Under the pieces are notes generated by a model, which saw only the letters and a list, made by a program, of their open reading frames with translations, had not been told where the DNA came from and searched no databases. Below, piece by piece: positions 42,838 through 51,293 of a DNA stretch of 64,000 nucleotides. Position 1 is the stretch's first letter. Each line of letters opens with the position of its first letter. The translations under genes and the position numbers were made by a program. The stretch covers positions 39,519 through 103,518 of the forward strand of contig CAZCEC010000018.1 of NCBI GenBank assembly GCA_964497615.1, given 5' to 3'. Origin of the DNA: CAZCEC01 sp964497615. Lineage in GTDB: Bacteria; Chloroflexota; Anaerolineae; Anaerolineales; UBA6663.

Positions 42838-42878
42838 GCCGGAGCGGGGTGCCCGCGCCCCCCCCGCCCCGCTCCGGC
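42838..42878 (+). terminator. GC-rich hairpin between cydB and cydD
   Basis: GCCGGAGCGGGG at 42838-42849 pairs with 42867-42878 around a C-rich 17-nt loop; CTCCTCTTCGG follows. It may partly end the cydAB transcript, so that the oxidase is made in excess over the exporter, but no U-tract is present. Confidence 0.5.
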
Positions 42879-42895
42879 TGCTCCTCTTCGGCCTC

Positions 42896-44824
42896 ATGCT
42901 CAACCGCGCCCTGCTGCGCCGCGCTCGATCCGGTTGGCTGGGGCTCTCGCTCACCATTGGACTGTGCCTGGCGGGCGGTCTGCTGACCGTCGCCCAGGCG
43001 TGGGCCCTCAGCCAAATCATCGCGGGGGCTTTTTTATTGGCGCAGGGGCTGGACGCCCTGACGCCGAAGCTGGCCGTCCTGCTGGGCGTCATGGCGCTGC
43101 GCGCGGTGACGGCGGCGGGCAGCGAGGTGGCCGCCAGCCATCTGGCCATCCTGGTGAAGGGTGAACTGCGGCGGGCGCTGCTCCAGCGGCTGTTGAGGCT
43201 GGGCCCGGCCTACGCGCAGGGCGAGCGCACGGGCGAGCTGACGGCCACGGCCACCGAGAGCATCGAGGCGCTCGAGCCGTACTTCGCGCAGTATCTGCCG
43301 CAACTCGCCAGCGCGGCCCTGGTGCCGGTGACGATCTTGGTGTTCGTCACGCCGCTCGATTGGGTCTCGGCGCTGGTGCTGGCGCTGACCGCGCCGCTGA
43401 TTCCGTTCTTCATGGTCCTGATCGGCAAGGCGGTGGAGGCGCTCACCCGGCGGCAGCACACGCTGCTGGGGCGGCTGAGCGCGCACTTCCTGGACGTGAT
43501 CCAGGGGCTGACGACGCTCAAGCTGCTGGGGCAGAGCGGCGCGCAGGCCCGCGCCATCGGCCGCGTCAGCGACCAGTACCGCGCGGCGACCCTGGACGTG
43601 CTGCGGGTGGCCTTTCTCTCGGCCCTGGTGCTCGAGATTGTGGCGACCATCAGCACCGCCATCATCGCGGTGGCGGTGGCGCTGCGGCTGCTGGCGGGCA
43701 CGCTGAGTTTTCAGCCGGCGTTGTGCCTGCTCATCCTGGCGCCCGAGTTCTACCTGCCGCTGCGGATGTTGGGCCAGCGCTATCACGCGGCAGTTGCGGG
43801 CGCCACGGCGGCGGCGCGCATTTTCGAGATACTGGACCAGCCGGCGAGGTCGGATCAGATTCCTCGGCCAAAGGCGGGCCTCGGAATGACACACACGGGC
43901 CGGCCTGGAATGACACAGACTGGGCGGCCAGGAATGACACACACGGGTCGGCCTGGAATGACACAGACGGGGCGGCTCGGTATGACGCCAACCGACCGGC
44001 TTGGAATGACACAGACCGGGCAACCTGGAATGACACCGGCCGAGCGGTCCGCGCTCGCAGACGTGCTCGATGAGCATGGGTCCGTGGAACTCGACGGCCC
44101 CATCCACTTTCGCGAAGTGCACTATGCCTACCCCGGCGGGCGGGCGGCCCTGCGCGGCGTGAGCTTTGACATCCATCCCGGCCAGATGGTGGCGCTGGTG
44201 GGGCCAAGCGGGGCCGGCAAGAGCACCATTGCCAATCTTCTGCTGCGCTTTGCCGCGCCCGATCAGGGCGAGATCAGTGTTGGGTTGCAGTCGCTGGGCG
44301 CGCTGGCGCTGGCCGATTGGCGAAGCCGCGTGGGCTGGGTGCCGCAGACGCCCCACCTCTTTCACGACAGCCTTGCGGCTAACCTGCGGCTGGCGCGGCC
44401 CGACGCTGCCGAGGCCGATCTGCGGCGGGCAGCCGAGCATGCGCACCTGCACGACTTCATCGCCGGGCTGCCGGAAGGCTACGCGACCATGATCGGCGAG
44501 CGCGGCGCGCGGCTGAGCGGCGGCGAGGCGCAGCGGCTGGCGCTAGCCCGTGCGTTTCTGAAGGACGCGCCCTTGCTGGTGATGGATGAGCCGGCGTCAA
44601 GCGTGGACCCAGAACTGGAGGCCCAACTCCAGGCGGCGACGGAGGCGCTGATGCGCGGGCGGACGGTGCTGCTGATCGCGCACCGGCTGGCCACCGTCGC
44701 GCGGGCGGACCTGATCATCGTGCTGGCGGAGGGCCGGGTGGCGGAGGCCGGCCGGCACGCGGCGTTGCTGGAACTGGGCGGGCTGTATCGCCGGTTGGTT
44801 GAGAGCGCGCTGGAGGCCGGATGA
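42896..44824 (+). CDS. cydD: Thiol reductant ABC exporter subunit CydD, with a repeat-derived linker insert
   Basis: A 642-residue fused transmembrane and ATPase half-transporter. Helices run through about residue 300, then a linker, then the nucleotide domain: Walker A GPSGAGKST, signature RLSGGEAQR, Walker B LLVMDEPASSVDP and switch His in LIAHRLA. With CydC it exports cysteine or glutathione needed for assembly of cytochrome bd. Residues 329-384 are seven in-frame copies of an 8-residue unit such as GMTQTGRP (bases 43880-44047), preceded by DQIPRPKAG, which reads from a dispersed repeat. This lies exactly between the two domains, so the protein may tolerate it. ATGA overlap with cydC. Confidence 0.9.
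   Translation: MLNRALLRRARSGWLGLSLTIGLCLAGGLLTVAQAWALSQIIAGAFLLAQGLDALTPKLAVLLGVMALRAVTAAGSEVAASHLAILVKGELRRALLQRLLRLGPAYAQGERTGELTATATESIEALEPYFAQYLPQLASAALVPVTILVFVTPLDWVSALVLALTAPLIPFFMVLIGKAVEALTRRQHTLLGRLSAHFLDVIQGLTTLKLLGQSGAQARAIGRVSDQYRAATLDVLRVAFLSALVLEIVATISTAIIAVAVALRLLAGTLSFQPALCLLILAPEFYLPLRMLGQRYHAAVAGATAAARIFEILDQPARSDQIPRPKAGLGMTHTGRPGMTQTGRPGMTHTGRPGMTQTGRLGMTPTDRLGMTQTGQPGMTPAERSALADVLDEHGSVELDGPIHFREVHYAYPGGRAALRGVSFDIHPGQMVALVGPSGAGKSTIANLLLRFAAPDQGEISVGLQSLGALALADWRSRVGWVPQTPHLFHDSLAANLRLARPDAAEADLRRAAEHAHLHDFIAGLPEGYATMIGERGARLSGGEAQRLALARAFLKDAPLLVMDEPASSVDPELEAQLQAATEALMRGRTVLLIAHRLATVARADLIIVLAEGRVAEAGRHAALLELGGLYRRLVESALEAG
43856..44047. repeat. Dispersed repeat with seven tandem 24-bp units inside cydD
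   Basis: The left end, CAGATTCCTCGG at 43856, and the adjoining CTCGGAATGACA match the ends of the dispersed palindrome family seen elsewhere in the window. From 43880 to 44047 the right end has expanded into seven 24-bp units, each with a GGAATGACA-type core (one copy reads GGTATGACG). All units keep the reading frame and begin on a codon boundary. Confidence 0.85.
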
Positions 44825-46563
44825 CAACCACGCTCGGCAGGCTGCTGCGGCTGGCAGCGCCCTTCGCCGGGTGGATGACCCTGGCGGCGGGCTTGGGCGC
44901 GGCCACGGTGTTGAGCAGCGTGGGGCTGCTGGCGACCTCGGCCTACCTGATCTCGGCGGCGGCGCTACGCCCATCCATCGCCGAGTTGAGCGTCGCCATC
45001 GTGGGCGTGCGCTTCTTTGGGCTGGCGCGCGGCGTGTTTCGCTACCTGGAGCGCTACGTCTCGCACAGCGTGAACTTCCGCCTGCTGGCCCGGCTGAGGG
45101 TGTGGTTCTACACCGCGATTGAGCCGCTGACGCCGGCTCAACTGCTGGGTCACCAGAGCGGCGACCTGCTGGCCCGCGCCGTCAGCGACGTGGAGACCTT
45201 GCAGGACTTCTTTGTGCGCGTCGCCGCGCCGCCGGCCGTGGCGGCGCTGATCGCCCTCGTGCTGGCGGCTGGGCTGTGGATCGTCCATCCGGTCCTGACG
45301 CTCCTGTTCCTGGTCTTCGCCGCGCTGGCAGGGCTGGCGCTGCCGGTGCTGCTGCGGCGGCTGGCGCACGCGCCCGCCCAGCGCATGGTGGCGGCGCGCG
45401 CCGAACTGCACGCCCAGTTGGTGGATGACCTCAACGGCCTGGCGGACCTGGCCGCGAACGGGCAGGAAGAGCGGGCGCTGGCGAGGATGGAGCAGGCGAC
45501 GGCGGACTACGCCCGCCAGCAGAGGCGGCTGGCCTGGATTAACGGACTGCAAAGCGGGCTGAGCGGCCTGCTGGCGAATGGCGCGATGTGGGCGATCCTG
45601 GCGGCGGGCGTGGCGCTGACCGCTGCCGGCCAACTCGATGGCGTGTACCTGGCGGCGCTGGCCCTGGCGACCTCGGCCAGCTTCGAGGCAATCCTGCCGC
45701 TGCCGTTGGCGGCGCAGTCGCTGGAGACGGCGCTGGCGGCGGCCCGGCGGCTGTTCGCGGCGGCGGACACGCCGCCCGCCGTGAGCGACCCGCCGCGCCC
45801 GGCGCCGGCACCGGCCACCGGCGCACTGGAAGTGCGCGGCCTGAGCCTGGCCTATGCGCCGTCCGGGCCGCTGAGTGTGCGTGAGGTGAGCTTCGACCTG
45901 CCGCCCGGCAAGCACCTGGCGGTGGTGGGGCCCAGCGGGGCGGGCAAGTCCACACTGCTGAGTGCACTGGTGCGCTTGTGCGACCCCGCCGCCGGGCAGG
46001 TGCGGCTCGATGGACTGGACTTGCGCGCGTATGCGCAGGCCGATGTCCGGCGCAGCATGACGCTGGTGGGGCAGACCCCCCATCTGTTCAATGCATCCAT
46101 TGAGGACAATCTGCGCCTCGGCCGGCCCCAAGCCACCGAGGCCGAGGTGACGCGGGCAGCCGAACAGGCGCAACTCCAGGACTTCATCGCGAGCCTGCCG
46201 GAGGGCGGCGCAACCTGGATCGGCGAGCGCGGCGTGCGGCTAAGCGCGGGCCAACGGCAGCGGCTGGCACTGGCCCGCGCTCTGCTGCGGGATACGCCGG
46301 TGCTGATCCTGGACGAACCGACTGCCCACCTCGACACTGCCACCGAGCGGGCGCTGCTGCGGGCACTGCTGGAGGCGCGCCGCGGGCGCGCGCTGATTCT
46401 GGCGACGCACCGATTGGTGGGGCTGGAGGCGATGGACGAAATCCTAGTGCTCGACCGGGGCCAGATCGTCCAACGCGGACGGCACGCTGAGCTAGCGGCT
46501 GCGCCTGGGCTGTACCGGCGCTTGTGGGAACTCCAGAACCGCGCCGCGCTGCCGCGGCGGTGA
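44821..46563 (+). CDS. cydC: Thiol reductant ABC exporter subunit CydC
   Basis: A 580-residue half-transporter, partner of CydD. Six membrane helices (LLATSAYLISAAALRPSIAEL is typical of CydC) precede the ATPase domain: Walker A GPSGAGKST, signature RLSAGQRQR (LSAGQ instead of LSGGQ), Walker B LILDEPTAHLD and LATHRL with the switch His. The linker between domains is short and Pro/Ala-rich, unlike the repeat-bearing one in CydD. Its last 72 bases overlap the end of glpD on the other strand, so the two genes are convergent and share sequence. Confidence 0.92.
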   Translation: MTTTLGRLLRLAAPFAGWMTLAAGLGAATVLSSVGLLATSAYLISAAALRPSIAELSVAIVGVRFFGLARGVFRYLERYVSHSVNFRLLARLRVWFYTAIEPLTPAQLLGHQSGDLLARAVSDVETLQDFFVRVAAPPAVAALIALVLAAGLWIVHPVLTLLFLVFAALAGLALPVLLRRLAHAPAQRMVAARAELHAQLVDDLNGLADLAANGQEERALARMEQATADYARQQRRLAWINGLQSGLSGLLANGAMWAILAAGVALTAAGQLDGVYLAALALATSASFEAILPLPLAAQSLETALAAARRLFAAADTPPAVSDPPRPAPAPATGALEVRGLSLAYAPSGPLSVREVSFDLPPGKHLAVVGPSGAGKSTLLSALVRLCDPAAGQVRLDGLDLRAYAQADVRRSMTLVGQTPHLFNASIEDNLRLGRPQATEAEVTRAAEQAQLQDFIASLPEGGATWIGERGVRLSAGQRQRLALARALLRDTPVLILDEPTAHLDTATERALLRALLEARRGRALILATHRLVGLEAMDEILVLDRGQIVQRGRHAELAAAPGLYRRLWELQNRAALPRR

Positions 46564-48150
46564 GGCCGGCTCGGGCTGGTAGGCCTGTTCCCACAGGCGC
46601 AGGTAGGCGCCGGCCTCCTGGCGCCAGCGGTCGTCGCTCCAGCCCAATTCCGGTTGGAGCGCTTCGCGAATACGGGGCAGGCAATCGCGGCCGCCCTCCG
46701 GAAGCAGCAGCCCCAGGCGCGTGCGCCGCAGCAGGAGGTCATCCAGGCGGCATACAGCCTCGGCGCGCGCCGCCCAGCGCAGTTCGGCCCATAGCACCGG
46801 CGTGGGCCCAATGGGCTTCAGTTCGTCGGGCCGCGCCTCATTGAGCAGGGTCCAGGTGTCGCGGCCCAGGCGGCCCGCCAGCCGACCGAGTTGGGCCGGG
46901 TCCAGGCGCGGGTCAAAGGTCTCATCGGGCGGTGGGGCCACAAACAGAGGCTGGCGCGGGTCCACGCGCGGGTGGCCGGGCAGGCGGGCGCGCACGGCCC
47001 GCAGCGCCTGGTGCGCCATGAGGCGGAAGGTGGTCAGCTTGCCGCCGGCGACCGTGAGCAGTCCGTGCTCGTCCCACAAAACGTGCTCGCGTGATTCGCG
47101 GCTGGGGTCGGCCTGGCCGGTATCCACCACCGGGCGCACGCCCGCGAAAGTGGCCTGAACATCGGCCTGGCTGAGGCCCAGCGTGGGGAAGGCGTGCGCC
47201 GCGGCCTCCAGCAGGTAATCCTGTTCGGCGCGGCTGATGCGCGGCTCGCTGGTCAGGCCGGGGGTGTGATCCACATCGGTGGTGCCCAACAAGACGAGGC
47301 CCTCCCAGGGCACGGCGAAGACGGGCCGGCCATCGGCGGGATGAAGGAAGCTGACGGCGCATTGGAGCGGCAGGCGGGCCGCGGGGAACAGCAGGTGGCT
47401 GCCGCGCAGCGGGCGCAGGCGCGGGGCGCCGGCCACCAGGCGGCGCACCTCATCGGCCCAGGCGCCGGTGGCGTTGATGACGACCGGGGCCAGCGCCTCC
47501 ACCGTGCGGCCGCGGGCCTCGGGGGCCTCGTCGCGCAAGCCCACGCCGCAGACCGTGCCATCGCGCCGCCGCAGGAGGCGTTCCACACGGGCATAGTTCA
47601 GCGCCGCGCCGCCAGCATGGACGGCATCGCTAATGAGCCGCAGCACCAGCCGCGCATCGTCCGTCTCGGCGTCAAAGTAACAGAAGCCGCCGCGCAGATC
47701 GGCGCCTGCGAGGGGTGGGCAGTGCGCCCGCAATGCGCCGGGGGCGAGGTAGCGATGGTTCCAGCGTTGGGCCAGCAGATCGTAAAGGGCGAGGCCGGCG
47801 GCATACACCCAGGCTGGCGTCCGGTCGCCCGCGAGGCAGGCCAGGATGAAGTCGAGCGGGTTGACGAGGCCCCTGGCTTCGCGCAGCAGACGCTCGCGCT
47901 CGCGCAAGGCCTCCAGGGTCAGCCGGAATTGGGCCTGGCGCAAGTAGCGCAGCCCGCCGTGGACAAGCTTGGACGAACGGCTGGAGGCGCCGTGGGCAAA
48001 GTCGCGGGCCTCCACCAGCAGGACGCGCAGCCCAGCCTGGGCGGCCTCGCGCAGCACGCCCGCGCCGGTGATGCCGCCGCCGATGACCAGCAGGTCCCAG
48101 GGCTGCTCGCACTGGGACCACAGTTGGTCACGCCAGCCAGGTGTCCACAT
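46492..48150 (-). CDS. glpD: FAD-dependent glycerol-3-phosphate dehydrogenase, GlpD type
   Basis: A 552-residue membrane-associated flavoprotein. LLVIGGGITGAGVLREAA is the FAD motif, SSRSSKLVHGGLRYL the GlpD signature, LLGTTDVDHTP the substrate-domain segment, and LLTVAGGKLTTFRLMA closes the FAD site. A C-terminal helical cap follows. It oxidises glycerol-3-phosphate to dihydroxyacetone phosphate and reduces quinone. It starts inside the end of the AGPS-like gene (23-base overlap), so the two form an operon in which dihydroxyacetone phosphate may feed ether-lipid synthesis. Its 3' end overlaps cydC by 72 bases. A different, GlpA-type enzyme is encoded in the right arm. Confidence 0.9.
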   Translation of the reverse strand: MWTPGWRDQLWSQCEQPWDLLVIGGGITGAGVLREAAQAGLRVLLVEARDFAHGASSRSSKLVHGGLRYLRQAQFRLTLEALRERERLLREARGLVNPLDFILACLAGDRTPAWVYAAGLALYDLLAQRWNHRYLAPGALRAHCPPLAGADLRGGFCYFDAETDDARLVLRLISDAVHAGGAALNYARVERLLRRRDGTVCGVGLRDEAPEARGRTVEALAPVVINATGAWADEVRRLVAGAPRLRPLRGSHLLFPAARLPLQCAVSFLHPADGRPVFAVPWEGLVLLGTTDVDHTPGLTSEPRISRAEQDYLLEAAAHAFPTLGLSQADVQATFAGVRPVVDTGQADPSRESREHVLWDEHGLLTVAGGKLTTFRLMAHQALRAVRARLPGHPRVDPRQPLFVAPPPDETFDPRLDPAQLGRLAGRLGRDTWTLLNEARPDELKPIGPTPVLWAELRWAARAEAVCRLDDLLLRRTRLGLLLPEGGRDCLPRIREALQPELGWSDDRWRQEAGAYLRLWEQAYQPEPASPPRQRGAVLEFPQAPVQPRRSR

Positions 48151-49777
48151 GCGGTTCCTCGCGATGGAGGCCCTCGCCGCCCATCTCCGGCAGCAGCTTG
48201 CCGGGGTTGAGCAAACCGTCCGGGTCCAGGGCGCGGGTGGCCGCAGCGAGCACGTCCAGCCCCAGCGGCCCCTTCTCGTGGATCAGGTAGGGCGCATGGT
48301 CCGCGCCGACGCCGTGCTGGTGGCTGATGGTGCCGCCCTGGGCCACGATAACTTCGCTGAGGGCGGTCTTGAGGGCGCGCCAGCGGTCGAGGGTCTCGTC
48401 GGGGTCGGCCGCCCGCCGGTAGAGGTAGGTGAGGTAAAGGCTGGCGCCGTCCGGATAGACGTGCGAGAGGTGGGCGAAAGCCAGCACACGCTCGTCCCAG
48501 GCGAACAGCCCGCCGCGGGCCGCCGCCAGCATGCGCTGGGCGGTGGCCGGCACGCGCGACCAGGGCAAGGCGGTCTCCACCGTGTCGAGCGCGTAACCTA
48601 GCTCCCACAGCGTGTTGCGCAGGTAGGGCGTGCGAAAGCGCGTCTTGCGCCACATCTCGCCCGCGGCGGCGCCCACCCCCCGGCCCTGGTATGCGTGCGC
48701 GATTTCCAGCACCTGCTGGCGGATGGGCGCGACCTGCCATTGGTCGCCGGTGACGCCGAAGAGCAGCAGGCAGCGCTCGGGGCCATACCCGGCCAGCCGT
48801 AGGCCGCGGTCGGCCCAGGCGATCAGCCGCTCGCGCCCGGCCAGGGCTAGGGTGGTTTCGGTCTCGGCGGCATCGCTGAGGCGCAGCATGGAAACGGGCA
48901 CGCGCGCCTGCGCCAGCTGCCGCACGGCGGCGACGCCGCTATCCCAGTCATGGAAGAACAAGGCCAGGAAGGTCTCGGCTTCGGGCAGGGGGCGCACGCG
49001 CACGGTGGCCTGCGTGATGACGCCGAGCCGGCCCTCGGAGCCCAGGACGAGGTGCCGCAGGTCCGGGCCGGCCGCGCTGGCCGGGTGCGCGGGCAATTCC
49101 AGGGAGCCGCGGGGCGTCTCCAGCCAGCCGCCCGCGAACAGGGCCTCGATGCGGCCATAGTGGCAGGACTGCTGGCCGCTGGAGCGGGTGGCGATCCACC
49201 CGCCGAGGGTCGAGTACTCGAACGACTGCGGGTAGTGGCCGAGGGTGTAGCCCTGGGCGCGCAGTTGGGATTCCAGGTCGGGACCGCGGACGCCGGCCTC
49301 AAAGCTGGCCAGGCGGCTGGCATCATCTACGCCGGTCAGGCGCCGCAGGTAGGAGAGGTCCAGGGTGAGGACAGGCGCGTCGCTCACCGGGGGGTTGATG
49401 TGCCCAACCACGCTGGTGCCGCCGCCATAGGGAATGACGTGCGCGCCCACCTGCCGGGCCAGGCTGAGCACGGCCCGCACCTGCCCGCTGGAGGCTGGAT
49501 AGGCCACGCCATCGGGGAATACGCCCAGCCGGCCCGAGCGCAAGGCGATCCAATCGGGCAGGCTTTGGCCGCGGGCGTGCAGCAGCCTTTCGGCCGGGGC
49601 GGTGGTGACGAGGCTGTGCACGGGCAGCCGGGCGGCCGGGATGGCGGCCAGCACGGCCGCGCGCTCGGCGTCGGCCAGAGCCAGGCCTTCGCCCACCTGG
49701 GCGGCCAGGTGCTGCCGGGCCGCCTCGGTGAGCGGATAGTCAACGGTGTCTTCTCCCCAACCATTCCAACGGCGCAT
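48128..49777 (-). CDS. Alkylglycerone-phosphate synthase-like FAD-binding oxidase
   Basis: A 549-residue VAO-type flavoprotein. The start MRRWNGWGEDTVDYPL, the FAD loop VIPYGGGTSVVGHINP, GHYPQSFEYSTLGGWIATR with the RSSGQQS turn, and the active-site SHQHGVGADH are characteristic of alkyl-dihydroxyacetone-phosphate synthases rather than glycolate or lactate oxidases. Those enzymes swap an acyl for an alkyl chain on dihydroxyacetone phosphate, making the ether bond of ether lipids. Eukaryotic enzymes have SHHHG; here the second His is Gln, which may matter for catalysis. AGGAGG precedes the ATG. Coupling with glpD supports a lipid role; oxidation of a 2-hydroxy acid is the alternative. Confidence 0.78.
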   Translation of the reverse strand: MRRWNGWGEDTVDYPLTEAARQHLAAQVGEGLALADAERAAVLAAIPAARLPVHSLVTTAPAERLLHARGQSLPDWIALRSGRLGVFPDGVAYPASSGQVRAVLSLARQVGAHVIPYGGGTSVVGHINPPVSDAPVLTLDLSYLRRLTGVDDASRLASFEAGVRGPDLESQLRAQGYTLGHYPQSFEYSTLGGWIATRSSGQQSCHYGRIEALFAGGWLETPRGSLELPAHPASAAGPDLRHLVLGSEGRLGVITQATVRVRPLPEAETFLALFFHDWDSGVAAVRQLAQARVPVSMLRLSDAAETETTLALAGRERLIAWADRGLRLAGYGPERCLLLFGVTGDQWQVAPIRQQVLEIAHAYQGRGVGAAAGEMWRKTRFRTPYLRNTLWELGYALDTVETALPWSRVPATAQRMLAAARGGLFAWDERVLAFAHLSHVYPDGASLYLTYLYRRAADPDETLDRWRALKTALSEVIVAQGGTISHQHGVGADHAPYLIHEKGPLGLDVLAAATRALDPDGLLNPGKLLPEMGGEGLHREEPHVDTWLA

Positions 49778-49828
49778 AGGGGTGCCTCCTGACTGCAGGA
49801 CCGCGGCGTTCTGGCGCGGCGGTGACGG

Positions 49829-50131
49829 TTACCAGGCCGGGTCAAGCGTGGGCGTGCGCTCGAACTCGCGGGCTTCGGTGCTGGTGATGCGATAGACCGC
49901 ATCGTGGACGCGCACGCGGTCGGCTACCTTGACGGCCACATCCTGGCCGGGCTCGGCCTCGCTGATGGGCTGGTGGTTGACCTGAAGCGAGATGACCGGC
50001 TGCACGAAGTCGGTGGTGTGGCCGGCAACGTGCAGCCATTCGCCCAGGTGGAGGGGCGCGATGAGGGCCAGCACGGCAACGTGCAGGTGCTCGTAGTAGT
50101 GGGTGACGTGGCCGACGAGTTCGTGTGACAT
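49829..50131 (-). CDS. Translation elongation factor-like beta-barrel protein
   Basis: A 100-residue protein that resembles domain 2 of elongation factor Tu and the C-terminal barrel of U32 peptidases: VGHVTHYYEHLHVAVLALIAPLHLGEW, in two parts, then HTTDFVQPVISLQVN and the closing VRVHDAVYRIT. It has no GTPase domain. Such small stand-alone barrels occur in many bacteria and may bind RNA or act with U32-type proteins; the role is unknown. GGGAGG is placed well for the ATG at 50131. It lies between the AGPS-like and GyrI-like genes, all on the same strand. Confidence 0.8.
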   Translation of the reverse strand: MSHELVGHVTHYYEHLHVAVLALIAPLHLGEWLHVAGHTTDFVQPVISLQVNHQPISEAEPGQDVAVKVADRVRVHDAVYRITSTEAREFERTPTLDPAW

Positions 50132-50175
50132 GGTTGATCCTCCCAGTGGTTGAGGCTAGCTCGGGCGCATCCCGG

Positions 50176-50631
50176 TCAGCGGAGGGGGAAACGGATCCAG
50201 GTGCGGATTTCCTGGGGCGGTGTCTCCGGCTCGCTGCAATAGGCCTCGTAGGCGACGCCTACCGGCGTGTAGCCATGTTCGTTGATCCAGCGCGTGAGCG
50301 CGTCGTACGCCGGCCCGCACTGATCGTATGGGCCGATATGCAGAACGCTGGCCCACCGGCCAGCCGGCAGTTCGCCAGGCTGAATGGTGTCTTTCCCTGG
50401 CAGCGGCCGGGCCACGGGGAACCCGATCTCGACGTCCAGGTTTTGCATATCCATGTTGTGGTAGGCGGCAAAGGGCATCCCCGCCGGCTGTTCTCCCAAC
50501 TCGCCCAGATAGCGCATGAGGGCTTCGTAGGCTTCCCCGAACAGCCGCGGCAAGTCGGCCGCCGGGGCGCGGGTGCGGATGACGAGGGCCGGCTGGGCCG
50601 GCTGGTCCGTGACTTCAATCTGATAGGTCAT
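50176..50631 (-). CDS. GyrI-like (AraC effector-binding domain) small-molecule-binding protein
   Basis: A 151-residue stand-alone GyrI-like/SOUL-type effector-binding domain. It opens with IEVTDQPAQPALVIRTRAP and has GKDTIQPGELPAGRWASVLHIGPYDQ, the usual cleft region with conserved Glu and Trp, and ends with a Glu-Ile-Arg-Thr-Trp strand. There is no DNA-binding domain. Relatives bind hydrophobic small molecules, inhibit gyrase or hydrolyse cyclopropanoids. AAGGAGG is six bases before the ATG. It overlaps the uracil-DNA glycosylase gene by 17 bases, so the two are co-transcribed. Confidence 0.8.
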   Translation of the reverse strand: MTYQIEVTDQPAQPALVIRTRAPAADLPRLFGEAYEALMRYLGELGEQPAGMPFAAYHNMDMQNLDVEIGFPVARPLPGKDTIQPGELPAGRWASVLHIGPYDQCGPAYDALTRWINEHGYTPVGVAYEAYCSEPETPPQEIRTWIRFPLR

Positions 50632-51259
50632 GTGAAACCTCCTTGGCGGCGTCAGGCATCAGCCGCATGGCGGCGGCGATGTCCTCGGCGATCATGCGGC
50701 GCTTGCTCTTTTCGATGAAGAAGGCGGGTCCGGCCTGAAGATAGGAGGGAAAAACGCGCCTCCCGCGAAAATAGAAGGATTGACCGCGCAGCTTGTAGGT
50801 GGCCTGAGCCGGGATCACCCGCGGCTCCCCGGCGCGGCGGGCGATGGCGTTCATGGCCCGGATGGCAACATCGCCCATCAGCATCAGCACGCGCAGGTTC
50901 GGAAACAGGCCCAGTTCGATCTCCAGCAGCCGCGAGCACGCCTCGATGGTATGGGGTTGGAGGCCGGCATTGGCCTTGCCGCACTTGACGGCCGTGGTCA
51001 GGTAGATTCCGAGGCCGGCCAGCTCGCGGGCGGAGGACACCGCCACCCCGGCGTCGTTGAACGCCTGCACTGTGGTCTGCTCGAAGAGGGGGCTGCCGCG
51101 CGCGTAGAAGTTGTCAGCCGGGTCGGGCGCCGCGGCTTCGGCCACCATGACCATCCAGATGACGGCCGGCCGCACGTCGAGGCTGGGGATGCTATAGGCT
51201 GCCGGCCGGACATCGGTGCAGGGGAACTGCTCACAGTCGACACTGGTGTTCACGCGCAT
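50615..51259 (-). CDS. Uracil-DNA glycosylase superfamily protein
   Basis: A 214-residue protein with the uracil-glycosylase fold. MVAEAAAPDPADNFYARGSP is the active-site and phosphate-binding opening found in family 4/5-like and SMUG-like members (usually an E/D-APG type loop), LYLTTAVKCGK in variant form appears as IYLTTAVKCGK, and a C-terminal strand (RVFPSYLQAGPAF) takes the place of the usual HPSP loop; His is replaced there. The cysteines at 9 and 14 and elsewhere do not form the complete four-cysteine iron-sulfur pattern of family 4. Removal of uracil or another damaged base from DNA is the likely role. AGGAGG is seven bases before the ATG. Confidence 0.72.
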   Translation of the reverse strand: MRVNTSVDCEQFPCTDVRPAAYSIPSLDVRPAVIWMVMVAEAAAPDPADNFYARGSPLFEQTTVQAFNDAGVAVSSARELAGLGIYLTTAVKCGKANAGLQPHTIEACSRLLEIELGLFPNLRVLMLMGDVAIRAMNAIARRAGEPRVIPAQATYKLRGQSFYFRGRRVFPSYLQAGPAFFIEKSKRRMIAEDIAAAMRLMPDAAKEVSHDLSD

Positions 51260-51293
51260 GGGCAGCCCTCCTGATCTACGTGGATTAGGCGTC

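Noticed and set aside
43880..44047. Possible frameshift or pseudogene in cydD
   Set aside because: The seven units keep the frame and the complete ATPase domain follows, so the gene is intact.
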